This document shows, piece by piece, positions 41,412 through 50,930 of a DNA stretch of 64,000 bases. The translations under genes were made by a program, and so were the position numbers. The notes beneath the pieces are model-generated. The model was not told the DNA's origin. It worked only from the letters and a program-made list of their open reading frames with translations, and made no database searches. Source of the stretch: Martinezella tropici (lineage in GTDB: Bacteria; Pseudomonadota; Alphaproteobacteria; Rhizobiales; Rhizobiaceae); the NCBI GenBank assembly GCA_000799755.1, contig JUHI01000003.1, positions 124,001-188,000 of the forward strand, in the 5' to 3' direction. Numbering within the stretch: the stretch's first letter is position 1; each line of letters begins with the position of its first letter.

Positions 41412-42125
41412 GTTTACATCCTTTCAGGTTTACCGGATTTTTTCAGAATCTTCCTGAACGGCTCAAGCCAAGCTTGAGCCGCAATTGAATAATATCAGAT
41501 GCTTATGTGCAATCTCGCTATAGTTCGAGATTGGCGATACACGATCACCGCGAAACCGGGCGAGATGGAGACTAGAGAAATTTCCTCGCTCAGTCTGCGT
41601 CCATTTTTGATGATACTAAAATTCAGCAGATTCGAGAAAAATGAACGCGAAAGTTGATTGCACCAAAAGATGAATTCTACCTATCTTGGCAACGCCCAAC
41701 AACTGCACGGCAACGAGCTTCACGACTGCTTTAAAAACATGCCGGGCAGTAAACGGCATGGTTTGAGAGTGTATTGACGCCCCGCCGGCGCTGCCGCGGG
41801 AGTCATCTACGCGACCAAGCCAGTCCGCTCCAGTTCGCAATATAGAACAGAACGACGATGACATTCCCGCCCCGATGAGGTCCAGCCGATGGCGCCCGAA
41901 GAGGAAGAGACCGAGAAGGGTGAGCCCGATCAAGGACAGGATCAGGAAGACCGACGGGATGACGCTCGACATGCGCGTTGCCGAACAGTCGGCACTAGGA
42001 GGTCTCCTGCGAACTTCAAAGTGCCGGTGCGACATTTGTCGAATTTGGCAGCGGATGCCGGCATGGCCTTTACGAAGCGGCGACAAGGGATAGTTAGCCT
42101 GGATATCGGAGAATGGAGGCACCTC
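41412..42125. other. Intergenic region with a possible membrane-protein remnant
   Basis: About 710 bases without a well-supported gene. On the minus strand near 41,800-41,975 a hydrophobic frame (SVFLILSLIGLTLLGLFLFG) breaks off, while another frame just downstream reads NVIVVLFYIANWSGLAW, reminiscent of acyltransferase-3 membrane proteins. This could be a frameshifted fragment. The part near 41,412-41,560 should hold the propeller gene promoter. Confidence 0.25.
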
Positions 42126-42758
42126 ATGAGAGTTTCGAGATCCGTCTCGGCAATCGTCATCGCCGGCCTGTTTGCAGTTCCTGTCCACGCGGCAGGGATC
42201 GATTGTGCAAAACCTGGGTCCGCAAGCGACCATATGATCTGTCAGGACAAATCGCTGCTTGCCCGGGATGCAATGGTGAAAGATCTCTATGTCGCCGCCC
42301 TAAAGCGCGACGATGCGGGCAAGATCCGGGAGCGGCAACGGCGCTGGATTACCAAAGTGCAGTCCTGCAGCGACGCCACATGCGTCCGGCAGGCCTATGA
42401 CGACCAGATCGGCTCACTGCTCAGAACCAAAGGCGGTCAAGGCATATCGGCAGATTTCCAGTCAAACGGCGCTGATGGCAACGAGGGGCATCTTGTGATC
42501 TATGGACCGGTCGACGGCTTCCTCGCGGTCTCGCTCAGTTCGACCTATGTCGGCTCTGGCGGCGCCGACGCAGGCGATGTCAATGCAGATGGCATCGACA
42601 GCGTAGTTGGGCTCACGAAGGAACATGCCGAACTTTCCAGAGACGAGTGCAAGGTCAGCCTCGATCGCCTCACCGCAACGACCTGGCGCGTGTCGCAGGC
42701 GGGCCAATGTAATTTCGCTGACGGAGTGACCATGCAAGGCACTTATCACAAGGATTGA
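42126..42758 (+). CDS. Secreted LprI-like (DUF1311) protein
   Basis: 210 residues. Signal peptide (VSAIVIAGLFAVPVHAAGID), then an LprI/DUF1311 N-terminal domain with paired cysteines: DCAKPGSASDHMICQDKSLL, RERQRRWITKVQSCSDATCV. The second half is beta-rich (DGFLAVSLSSTYVGSGGADA) with more cysteines. LprI proteins inhibit lysozyme in mycobacteria; the function here is untested. GGAGG precedes the ATG. Confidence 0.8.
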   Translation: MRVSRSVSAIVIAGLFAVPVHAAGIDCAKPGSASDHMICQDKSLLARDAMVKDLYVAALKRDDAGKIRERQRRWITKVQSCSDATCVRQAYDDQIGSLLRTKGGQGISADFQSNGADGNEGHLVIYGPVDGFLAVSLSSTYVGSGGADAGDVNADGIDSVVGLTKEHAELSRDECKVSLDRLTATTWRVSQAGQCNFADGVTMQGTYHKD

Positions 42759-42925
42759 CGCCGGCTGGCGCACGGTTGATTGCTGGCATGAAAATGCGAT
42801 GCAAGCGACATCTCGTGGCAACGAAATGTCGCTGCGCCTCCGATCAGCGCCGGCGACGATGATCACGTTACTGCCCGGCCGCCACAGACGGCCGGAGCGC
42901 CTCAAGAGAAAACGAAACCGGGCGA

Positions 42926-43174
42926 TCAACTGCCGACGGCGTCGGAGGTGCACTTCTTGACGAAGCTCGTCTTGGCAGCGCCGGCAAGCTTCTTTGTCGC
43001 CGCCTGCGTATCACAGGCGCTCGCCGCATCCTTCTCACATTTCTTGGTAAAACTGGTCAAAGCGGCGCCCGCCAGCTTCTTGTCGGCGGCCTGGGCCTTG
43101 CATGTTGCATCTGCCGCCATCGCACCGCCTGCAATGCAGGTCGAAACAATAGCAATTCCGAGCAATTTGATCAT
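42926..43174 (-). CDS. PsiF-repeat periplasmic protein
   Basis: 82 residues. Signal peptide MIKLLGIAIVSTCIAGGAMA followed by two tandem PsiF-type repeats, each C..QAA.KKLAGAA.TSF.KKC. E. coli PsiF is induced by phosphate starvation, but its function is unknown; no Pho box could be recognised here. Start ATG 43174 gives a proper signal peptide; an ATG at 43201 would add nine residues. Confidence 0.85.
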   Translation of the reverse strand: MIKLLGIAIVSTCIAGGAMAADATCKAQAADKKLAGAALTSFTKKCEKDAASACDTQAATKKLAGAAKTSFVKKCTSDAVGS

Positions 43175-43453
43175 CGAATTCCTCCACGCGATCCCCGGCA
43201 AAAGACCGGGGTCAGAAAACTCTAGTCGAATACCTGTCGTAGTAAAGATCTACTCCGATCATCTACAGAAAAGAAAAAGCTCCACGTATTACCCAGCAAA
43301 CGACGTAAACCCGGTCGATCGCGCCTTGAACCGATCGACAAAAGGATGGAAACTACCCACATAGGGGGAACAACGGCATGCTTCCACCCTCACCTCGCTC
43401 GATGACAAAGCGCGAGGAGCAACAACACCAACCGAGTCCTTCCCTATCCTCTC

Positions 43454-44674
43454 ATGAAGACTATTTCAGGCACGAATCTCGAACAGGCCAAATCGCACAA
43501 CCGGCGTGTCGTGATCGAAGCCATCCGCACCAACGGGCCGATGTCGCGCGCGGCCATTGCCCGCATGACGGCGCTGACCACGCAGACGGTTTCCAATATC
43601 GTCGAAGAACTGGCGCGCTCGCACCTCCTGATCCCGATGGCAGCGCAAAAAATTGCCCGCGGTCAGCCGATAACCCCCTACATGATCAATCCGACCGGTG
43701 CCTACTCCATCGGCCTCGAACTCGGTCGCCAGCGCGCGGCGGGCGTGCTTACCGATCTGTCCGGCACGGTCTGCGCCCGCATCGAACGCCATGTCGACAG
43801 GCCGGGACCGATAGAGGCCATGCCCGTCTTTGCCGAGGTCGTCGGAGATCTGCAGCAGGCCTTCACCTTCGATCGCGACCGCCTGCTCGGTGTCGGCATC
43901 GCCCTGCCTGGGCGCTATGCCGATGGCGGCGTGACGTCGCTGAGCCCGCTGAACCTGCCGGGCTGGCAGGATTTCCCGGTTGCAAGCGAGCTCGAACGGC
44001 TCATCGACCTGCCCGTACTCGTCGAAAACGATGCCACCGCCGCCGCCATCGGCGAGCGCCTCTATGGCGTGGCGCGCGGCCTTGGCAGCTTTGTCTATCT
44101 CTTTCTGGCGGGAGACGGCGGCATTGGCGCCGGCATGTTCCTGGACGGCCATCTCTATAAAGGTAGCCGCGCCAATGCCGGTGAAATCGGCCACATCATC
44201 GTCGAGCCGCATGGCAGGCTCTGTACCTGCGGCAAGCGCGGTTGCCTCGACCGCTATGTCTCTCCATCCGTTGCCTATGAATGTCTCGGCATCGAAGACG
44301 CGCAGGAATTGAACCCGGACGAACTGGATGCGATGATCTCAGCCAACAGCCACGGCCTGCAGGTCTGGCTGGAACAGGCGGTGCAGCCGCTACGGCAGAC
44401 GATCGATTTCCTCGAACTGGCCTTCGATCCACAGACGATCGTGCTTGGCGGCAGCGCACCCACATCCCTGATGATCGGGCTGGCCGAGCGCGTAGAGCCG
44501 CTGCACATACCGGTAAATCCGATGGAAAAGCGCACCATTCCCCGCTTAATGATCGGGGCGACCGGCAAGGATACTGCCATTCTCGGCGCGGCGGCCCTGC
44601 CGATCTTTTCGGAGACCAACCCGCAATTCGATGTCCTGCAGAAGCCGCTGACGCATCGCGCGGTCATGGGCTAG
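43454..44674 (+). CDS. ROK-family (NagC/Mlc-type) transcriptional repressor
   Basis: 406 residues. N-terminal winged HTH (NRRVVIEAIRTNGPMSRAAI, ARMTALTTQTVSNIVEEL) and C-terminal ROK domain with LVENDATAAAIGERLYGVAR, ANAGEIGHIIVEPHGRLCTC and GKRGCLDRYVS, the zinc motif. Convergent with the operon encoding a GH20 hexosaminidase and a family-5 ABC transporter, so it probably senses an amino sugar and controls them. Confidence 0.9.
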   Translation: MKTISGTNLEQAKSHNRRVVIEAIRTNGPMSRAAIARMTALTTQTVSNIVEELARSHLLIPMAAQKIARGQPITPYMINPTGAYSIGLELGRQRAAGVLTDLSGTVCARIERHVDRPGPIEAMPVFAEVVGDLQQAFTFDRDRLLGVGIALPGRYADGGVTSLSPLNLPGWQDFPVASELERLIDLPVLVENDATAAAIGERLYGVARGLGSFVYLFLAGDGGIGAGMFLDGHLYKGSRANAGEIGHIIVEPHGRLCTCGKRGCLDRYVSPSVAYECLGIEDAQELNPDELDAMISANSHGLQVWLEQAVQPLRQTIDFLELAFDPQTIVLGGSAPTSLMIGLAERVEPLHIPVNPMEKRTIPRLMIGATGKDTAILGAAALPIFSETNPQFDVLQKPLTHRAVMG

Positions 44675-44707
44675 GTAAGCGGCTCGACCTGCATCCCCCC
44701 AATCTCG

Positions 44708-44739
44708 CTCAGGCGCGACCCGCATGGATCGCGCCTGAG
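44708..44739. terminator. Bidirectional hairpin terminator
   Basis: A perfect 11-bp stem (CTCAGGCGCGA / TCGCGCCTGAG) with a 10-base loop between the convergent ROK and hexosaminidase genes. No long T-run. Confidence 0.65.
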
Positions 44740-44756
44740 GGCCATGCATCAAGCTG

Positions 44757-46778
44757 TCAAAATTGATGCAGGCCGTAGAGCAGCGGCATGGTGCCGGCGA
44801 GCGCCTTGAAGCGCTCCCAGGATTTTGCCGAGGGCTTGGTCCAGCCGGTTTCTGCCAGTGCCGAAAGGCGCGGGAAGACGAGCCGGTCGAATACGGCGCG
44901 GTCGGTCATCGGTTCCGACCAGATGCAGGCCTGGATGCCGCGCAGCTTTTCCTTCTGCACATCGGTCCAGCCGCCGACCGGATCGAAGGTGTAGATCTTC
45001 TCCGCATCGGAATAGCCTGCCCAGCTGCCACCCGGCTCGTCCCAGTCGGGGCGCATTGCCATGTCGAGATAGTAGACCTGGCCCGGGCAGACGACGATCT
45101 CATATCCGCGTCCGGCAAGCTCGGCTGCGACCTCGACATTGCGCCAGCTGCAGAGGTAACTCTTGTCCTTGTCGATCCTGTCGCCATGCGCCGCCTCTTC
45201 CCAGCCGCCGGTGACGCAGCCCTTCGAGGCGAGAAATGCCTGGATGCGCTCCAGAAATTCGGCCTGAAGGACAGCCGCGCCCGAACCGTGAATATCGTCG
45301 GCTCCATGCGTATTCGTGACGACATTCAGGCGTTTGGCATGCGCGTCCGCAATCTCGTCGCCGGCCAGCTCACGCAGATGGGCCAAGGCTTCCGGCGACC
45401 CAGACCACGCGCCGAGCGGCACCTCGTCGGCACCGATATGGATAGTCTTGAACGGAAAGAGTTCAATCAGTTCGGACAGGATTGTCTCGATGACCTCATA
45501 GGTCTTCTCGCGCGCCGGATTGATGCAATTGTCCGGAAAGCCCTGAACCGAATAGTAGCTGCCGACTTCGCTTGGATCGCGAAGTTCCGGGATCGCCTGC
45601 TGCATCGCATAGCAATGGCCGGGCATATCGATCTCTGGCAGGATCTCGATGCCGAAGCCCCTGGCGTAGCTGACGATCTCGCGCACGGCCGCCTTGGTGT
45701 AATAGCCGCCTGTGCGGGCCGGACTGGAGCCGAGAAGCGGCGGCAGCGGCAGGCCGTGGCCGCGCCATGCGCCGATCTCCGTCAGTGCCGGATAGGCGTC
45801 GATCTCGACACGCCAGGATTCGTCGTCCGACAGGTGCCAATGGAAGCGGTTCAGCTTGTTCCAGGCAAGTACCGCCATCAACTTCTTGATTTCGGCCGTG
45901 GCGTAGAACTGGCGAGAGACATCAAGATGCAGGCCACGCCAGCTCATGGATGGTTCGTCGACAATCTCGCCAGCCGCCGGGAAATGGAAGGCTTGCGGAT
46001 GCAGACGCGCACCGCGCCAGATCTGGCCGATGGTCACGAGGCCATAGACGAAACCGGTCTCAGCACTTGCCTCGACAGTGACGATCTCGGGTGAAAACTC
46101 CAACCTGTAGGCCTCGGGACCAAGACCTTCCATCTGGCGCAGAACGACCGTTGTCGCCCCTTCGGCTTCCGGACGGACAAGACCTTCAGCCGAGAAGAGA
46201 TGCTCGACAAGGGTCGTGAAGCTTGCGGCGGCTGCCTGTGCTGCCGGTGTATCGGCTTCGAGCGCAAAGCCTGCCGGCAGCGGACGGCGAGAGGAAACGG
46301 CAACGCGGTTCGGCCAGGGAATGATCGACAGCGGAACTGGCGGATTGGCCGGAACGGGATAGATTTCGGCGCCACGCTTCAACGGCGCATTGCTCGATGA
46401 CGTCCGCGTCGGCTCGGCGGCAAGCGATACGGCAGTTCCATCCGGCAGCGCGAGATAGGCGCTGGTGGCGCCATCGGTCCAGTGACGGAACGGCCAGCTG
46501 AGGGCATGGACCGTGATGGTCCATGTATCGCCGGCTCCCAGCACGAAGCCCTCGGGCGGCTGGAACTCTGTAAAATTGGAAAGCCGTTTCGTCACAGTCG
46601 CACCTTCGACGACGCCGGCTGGGTCGACGCGGCCAGGACCGCTGACGCAGAGCGCGAAGCCCGAAAGCGGCTCCGAGGACAGGTTCTTCAGCCGCAGGAC
46701 ATAGGAAAACTCCTTGTCGTCGGTCGGCGGGTTCCAAGTTGTTTCAAGCCGCAGAGCCAGGGATCGCGGTGTGGACAT
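44757..46778 (-). CDS. Beta-N-acetylhexosaminidase, GH20
   Basis: 673 residues. An N-terminal beta-rich domain (ETTWNPPTDDKEFSYVLRLK) and a GH20b-type alpha/beta domain lead to the catalytic barrel: SWRGLHLDVSRQFYATAEIK, LNRFHWHLSDDESWRVEIDA, IEILPEIDMPGHCYAMQQAI, and HIGADEVPLGAWSG with the catalytic Asp-Glu pair. No signal peptide, so it acts in the cytoplasm, releasing GlcNAc from oligosaccharides brought in by the ABC system upstream. Alternative start 46784 adds two residues. Last gene of the operon, 28 bases after the GNAT gene. Confidence 0.92.
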   Translation of the reverse strand: MSTPRSLALRLETTWNPPTDDKEFSYVLRLKNLSSEPLSGFALCVSGPGRVDPAGVVEGATVTKRLSNFTEFQPPEGFVLGAGDTWTITVHALSWPFRHWTDGATSAYLALPDGTAVSLAAEPTRTSSSNAPLKRGAEIYPVPANPPVPLSIIPWPNRVAVSSRRPLPAGFALEADTPAAQAAAASFTTLVEHLFSAEGLVRPEAEGATTVVLRQMEGLGPEAYRLEFSPEIVTVEASAETGFVYGLVTIGQIWRGARLHPQAFHFPAAGEIVDEPSMSWRGLHLDVSRQFYATAEIKKLMAVLAWNKLNRFHWHLSDDESWRVEIDAYPALTEIGAWRGHGLPLPPLLGSSPARTGGYYTKAAVREIVSYARGFGIEILPEIDMPGHCYAMQQAIPELRDPSEVGSYYSVQGFPDNCINPAREKTYEVIETILSELIELFPFKTIHIGADEVPLGAWSGSPEALAHLRELAGDEIADAHAKRLNVVTNTHGADDIHGSGAAVLQAEFLERIQAFLASKGCVTGGWEEAAHGDRIDKDKSYLCSWRNVEVAAELAGRGYEIVVCPGQVYYLDMAMRPDWDEPGGSWAGYSDAEKIYTFDPVGGWTDVQKEKLRGIQACIWSEPMTDRAVFDRLVFPRLSALAETGWTKPSAKSWERFKALAGTMPLLYGLHQF

Positions 46779-46806
46779 GAGCATTCTCTCTTCTTGCAAG
46801 GTTCGT

Positions 46807-47277
46807 TCAAAGCTTGAGCATGCCGGCATAAATGCCGGGTTCTGAATTGGGAATCTGTATCGCACCGACCGTTTTCTCGTAGAATTCCGATGGGCCGACA
46901 TCGCCGATGACGGTATAGGCGTAGCCCATGGCCTTCTGGTCGTTGAGGCAGGCGAAGAGCAGCGCGCGGCCGATGCCGAGGCCACGAACGCTTTCGTCGA
47001 CGCCGGTTGGGCCGAAGAAGCCGCGCGCCGTCGCCTCGTGGCAGGCAAAGCCGACAAGCTCCTGATTACGCGTGGCGACGAAGCATGTCGGCGGCTGTCG
47101 CGTCATCGCTACCGTCGTCTCGCTCGCCCAGCCCTGGCTGAAATGTTCGGCCACCCAGCCGGTGATGAGCCTCAGCTCCGGCGGCAGCGCGCGCCGGATG
47201 GTGACGCCAGCCTTCGCCATGCGCTCAGCCGATTGCGTGTCGACCGGCAAGGTCGATAAATTGACCAGGTAATCCAA
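46807..47277 (-). CDS. GNAT-family N-acetyltransferase, TTG start
   Basis: 156 residues. The acetyl-CoA loop VDESVRGLGIGRALLFACLN is well kept, preceded by CFVATRNQELVGFACHEATA and followed by YTVIGDVGPSEFYEKTVGAI. The TTG at 47277 has AGAAGGA upstream; longer frames run into the ATPase gene. Between the transporter and a hexosaminidase it may acetylate glucosamine or a deacetylated chitooligosaccharide; that link is inference. Confidence 0.8.
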   Translation of the reverse strand: MDYLVNLSTLPVDTQSAERMAKAGVTIRRALPPELRLITGWVAEHFSQGWASETTVAMTRQPPTCFVATRNQELVGFACHEATARGFFGPTGVDESVRGLGIGRALLFACLNDQKAMGYAYTVIGDVGPSEFYEKTVGAIQIPNSEPGIYAGMLKL

Positions 47278-47290
47278 GGCAAAAATCCTT

Positions 47291-48217
47291 CTAATTCGAT
47301 GCGACGAGCGCACGCATGAAATGATTGGGACCGATCTGTTCGACCTCGGTCGAGATCGGCCGGCTGAGCGCACGGATCTTCTCCGCCTGCTCCAGGAAGC
47401 GAGCGCTACCGCCAGTTACGAACCTGCGGCCACCATCCGGCACCGCTGAAAGCAGAAGCTGCGTATAGGGATGCTTCGGGTTAGCGAGCACGGCATTGCT
47501 CTCGCCCCACTCGACCATCTGCCCGGCAAACATAACCACGATCTCTTCGGCGACATGCGCCGCCGTTGCGATATCATGGGTGATGTAGAGCATGGCGAGA
47601 TCGTTTTCCCGCTTCACTCGGGCCAGCAGATCGAGAATGTCCTTACGGATCGACACGTCGAGCATCGAAGTCGGCTCGTCTGCCACCAAGACGCTCGGCG
47701 CAACGGCCAGAGCGCGGGCGATATTGACGCGCTGGCGTTGGCCGCCAGACAGTTCGTGCGGGAACTTTTGGCGCGTCACGGACGCATCGAGACCGACGCT
47801 TTCGAGCAGCTTCGCTATATCCTCGTCCCGCTCGACCTTCGGCTTGTCTTCGCCATGCAACTGCAGCGGCCTTGCGATGTGATGATTAATCGTGAATGCG
47901 GGATTGAGCGACGAGAACGGGTCCTGGAAGACCATCTGGACGTCCTTCCGGTACATCCGCTCGTCCTTGCCCGACCCGCGTGCGGTAAGGTCCTGTCCGC
48001 GGAAGAGGAGTCTCCCCGCGGTTGGCTTGTCGAGCCGGGCGATGATGCGGGCACAGGTGGTCTTGCCGCAGCCGGATTCACCGACCAATGCCAGCGCCTT
48101 CCCCGCAAATAGCGAGAAAGAAACGCTCTTCAGCGCGTGCACCGAGCCGAAATGGCGCTGGATATCATCGAGCCGGATGACGGGTTCTGCAGTTACGGCC
48201 TGTATCTGCGGTTTCAT
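47291..48217 (-). CDS. Oligosaccharide/oligopeptide ABC transporter ATP-binding protein (DppF-like)
   Basis: 308 residues. Walker [13 protein letters not shown], signature [15 protein letters not shown], Walker [13 protein letters not shown]-loop in [10 protein letters not shown]. The C-terminal [17 protein letters not shown] is the oligopeptide-family tail. It overlaps the other ATPase gene by ATGA, so both are co-translated. One half of a heterodimeric motor. Confidence 0.9.
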   Translation of the reverse strand: MKPQIQAVTAEPVIRLDDIQRHFGSVHALKSVSFSLFAGKALALVGESGCGKTTCARIIARLDKPTAGRLLFRGQDLTARGSGKDERMYRKDVQMVFQDPFSSLNPAFTINHHIARPLQLHGEDKPKVERDEDIAKLLESVGLDASVTRQKFPHELSGGQRQRVNIARALAVAPSVLVADEPTSMLDVSIRKDILDLLARVKRENDLAMLYITHDIATAAHVAEEIVVMFAGQMVEWGESNAVLANPKHPYTQLLLSAVPDGGRRFVTGGSARFLEQAEKIRALSRPISTEVEQIGPNHFMRALVASN

Positions 48218-49029
48218 GCGAAAACTCCGGAAGGGTGAACGCTGGCTGGAAGCTGCGGGATCGCATTCCAGAGCTTGCGCGTGTATTCATGGGCGGGCGA
48301 CTGGCTGACCTGCGTGACATCGCCGACCTCGACCAGTTCTCCTTTCAGCATGACGCCGATACGGTGGCAAAGCTGCGCCATCAGATGCAGGTCGTGAGTG
48401 ATGAAGAGCACCGAGAAACCATAGGTCTGCTGCAGATCGAGAACCTGTTCCAATATCTCGCGCTGTACGACGACATCCAGAGCCGTCGTCGGTTCGTCCA
48501 TGATGATGAGTTCGGGACGTAGCGCCAGGCAGATGGCGATGACGATACGCTGGCGCATGCCGCCGGAAAACTGGTGCGGATAATCGCTGACGCGATCCGG
48601 GGCGATGCCCACCAGCTTGAACATTTCTTCGGCGCGAGCCCGAGACTCCTGCCGCGAGCATCCGGTATGACGATGTAGCACATCGTGGAACTGCGCTTCC
48701 ACCCGCATCAGCGGATTGAGCGAATTCATGGCGCTCTGGAATACCATGCCGATGCGCTTCCAGCGAATCCTCTGCAGATCGCGCTCCGGCATCTTGAGCA
48801 GATCCTGCCCGTCGAGCCGGATGCTTCCGCCGCTGATCCAGGCCGGCGCCTTCGAGAGCCGCGTGATCGCATAGGCGATCGTACTCTTGCCGCAGCCGGA
48901 TTCACCGGCAAGACCAAAGATCTCGCCGCGGCCGATATTGAAGGACACGTCCTTCACGGCACGGAAATCACCCTTGTCGACCAGATAGTCGATGTCGAGA
49001 TGTTCGATCTCAAGCAGATTATCGCTCAT
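48214..49029 (-). CDS. Oligosaccharide/oligopeptide ABC transporter ATP-binding protein (DppD-like)
   Basis: 271 residues. Walker [18 protein letters not shown], signature [17 protein letters not shown], Walker [14 protein letters not shown]-loop [10 protein letters not shown]. The start at 49029 overlaps the permease stop by ATGA; longer frames upstream belong to other genes. Slightly short for DppD, lacking most of the cysteine-rich C-terminal tail, as seen in some sugar-transport relatives. Confidence 0.9.
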   Translation of the reverse strand: MSDNLLEIEHLDIDYLVDKGDFRAVKDVSFNIGRGEIFGLAGESGCGKSTIAYAITRLSKAPAWISGGSIRLDGQDLLKMPERDLQRIRWKRIGMVFQSAMNSLNPLMRVEAQFHDVLHRHTGCSRQESRARAEEMFKLVGIAPDRVSDYPHQFSGGMRQRIVIAICLALRPELIIMDEPTTALDVVVQREILEQVLDLQQTYGFSVLFITHDLHLMAQLCHRIGVMLKGELVEVGDVTQVSQSPAHEYTRKLWNAIPQLPASVHPSGVFA

Positions 49030-49928
49030 TGGCCTGACCTCATCATGCGATTGCGGGCACGCGTCAGGCGGAACCAGCGGGTCAAGGCCGGACCGGAACG
49101 CAATTGCGGATTGGCGATTTCGTCGAAGGTGAAGTTGATCAGCGCGAGACCCAGCCCCGTCAACGCGATACCGATGGCCGGCACGCCGATATCCCACCAG
49201 GCGCCGACCATGATCGCCGAGGCATTCTGGGCGTTGTAGAGCATGGTGCCCCAAGTGACCTTCAGCGGATCGCCGAAGCCGAGATATTCAAGCGTGGTCT
49301 GGGCAACAATCGCGTAGATGATGCTGCCGACCAAATTGATCCCGATGAGCGGCGTCAGGTTCGGCAGGATTTCGACGAAAATGATGCGCCAAGCCGGCTC
49401 GCCGATCATCTTGGCAGCGGTGACGAATTCACGATTGCGCAGCGCCATCGTCTGCGACCGCGTCATGCGCGCGCCCCACGGCCAGGACGTCAATGCGATG
49501 ATGATCATGATCGTCATCGGCCCGACCGTCCCCGCGAAGGAAGCGAGCAGGATAAGGAGCGGCATGTTGGGGATGACCAGCACGGCATTGGTAGCGAGAT
49601 CGAGTGCTGCGTCCGTCTTACCGCCGGTATAACCGGCGATGAGACCGATCGCTGTGCCGAGCACGGTAATCGCGATGCCCGTGGCGAAGCCGACGGACAG
49701 CGAGCTTCTCGCGCCCCAGACGAATTGCTTATAGACGTCGCGGCCCATCTTCGTCGTGCCGAAAACATGTTCGACGGATGGCGGCTGATGCGACCGGCCG
49801 ACGCGGGCGCCGGGTTCGCCGGGTGCGATGATCGGCGCGAAGATCGCCGTCAGGCATAGGGCGGCAACGATGATGAAACCGACAAGCGCTTTCTTCTGGC
49901 TGAAAATGGTTCGGAAGGAGAAGCTCAT
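49026..49928 (-). CDS. ABC transporter permease (DppC-like)
   Basis: 300 residues with about six transmembrane helices (FIIVAALCLTAIFAPIIAPG first). Family marks: HVFGTTKMGRDVYKQFVWGA, SLSVGFATGIAITVLGTAIG, and the EAA-like loop REFVTAAKMIGEPAWRIIFV. Overlaps both neighbours by ATGA-type junctions. Confidence 0.9.
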   Translation of the reverse strand: MSFSFRTIFSQKKALVGFIIVAALCLTAIFAPIIAPGEPGARVGRSHQPPSVEHVFGTTKMGRDVYKQFVWGARSSLSVGFATGIAITVLGTAIGLIAGYTGGKTDAALDLATNAVLVIPNMPLLILLASFAGTVGPMTIMIIIALTSWPWGARMTRSQTMALRNREFVTAAKMIGEPAWRIIFVEILPNLTPLIGINLVGSIIYAIVAQTTLEYLGFGDPLKVTWGTMLYNAQNASAIMVGAWWDIGVPAIGIALTGLGLALINFTFDEIANPQLRSGPALTRWFRLTRARNRMMRSGQ

Positions 49929-50908
49929 CGGCCGCCCTCCCTCAATCGTGGGTCGACAAGGCCATAGAGGATGTCGACGAGGAAATTGGCGCCGAGCGTC
50001 GCAAGCGTCATCAGCAGCAATTGCCCCTGGATGACCGGATAGTCGCGCGCCACGCTGGCGGTAAACAGCGTCAGGCCAAGGCCGGGATAATTGAAGACGA
50101 TCTCGGTGACGATCGAGCCGCCGAACACGGCGCCGAGTATCAGCGCGAGATTGGTGAGGACAGGCAAGAGGGCGTTGCGAGCGCCATAGCCGAACATGAC
50201 GGCGAGATTACTCAACCCCTTGGCACGGCCCATCGTCACATAGTCCTCGCCGAGCACGACGATCATGGCCGAACGCATGGTCGTCTGGAACTCGCCGATA
50301 AGGAATGGCGACAGCGTCAGGACCGGCAGGATGGCATGCATGAAGACGCTGCCAAAGAAGGTGAAATTAAAGCCCGGATCGAGATTGGGATCATAGGCAT
50401 ATCCGACGGGGAACCAGCGCAGCGACACGGCAAAGACGAACAGGGTCGTAAGTGCCACGATGACGGGCGGTATCGAGAACAGGATGACGGCGAAGGGCGA
50501 TACGACCGTATCGAACCGCCCGCCGCGCCTCCAGGCCGCAATCGCGCCGAGGATGACGCCGACGCACAGCGAAAAGATGATCGCGGTTACCACCAGGAAG
50601 ATGGTCCACAGCGTGGCCCGGCTCAACACCTGGACCACCGTCTGCGGATAGTATTTGACCGAAACGCCAAGATCGAAGGTGGCAAGGCCTTTAAGGTAGT
50701 CGAAAAACTGCATCATGATCGGCTGATCGATCTCGCCGAAGCGGGCCTTGATCGCCTCGACTGCCGCGGGCGTGGCCCGCGGCCCGAGCTGGGCAACCAT
50801 GGCATCGACGGGGCTCCCCGGCATAAGCCGGGGAAGAATGAAGTTCACGACGATCGCGAAGGCCAAAGCCACCGCATAGACGCCAAGGCGCCGGCTTGAA
50901 ACACGCAT
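49925..50908 (-). CDS. ABC transporter permease (DppB-like)
   Basis: 327 residues. First helix VYAVALAFAIVVNFILPRLM followed by PGSPVDAMVAQLG, then five more helices and the EAA loop LGEDYVTMGRAKGLSNLAVM. PGLGLTLFTASVARDYPVIQ close to the end is also typical. Stop overlaps the DppC-like start. 22 bases downstream of the binding-protein gene. Confidence 0.9.
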   Translation of the reverse strand: MRVSSRRLGVYAVALAFAIVVNFILPRLMPGSPVDAMVAQLGPRATPAAVEAIKARFGEIDQPIMMQFFDYLKGLATFDLGVSVKYYPQTVVQVLSRATLWTIFLVVTAIIFSLCVGVILGAIAAWRRGGRFDTVVSPFAVILFSIPPVIVALTTLFVFAVSLRWFPVGYAYDPNLDPGFNFTFFGSVFMHAILPVLTLSPFLIGEFQTTMRSAMIVVLGEDYVTMGRAKGLSNLAVMFGYGARNALLPVLTNLALILGAVFGGSIVTEIVFNYPGLGLTLFTASVARDYPVIQGQLLLMTLATLGANFLVDILYGLVDPRLREGGR

Positions 50909-50930
50909 GTATGCTTCCTTCGCTGTGGTC

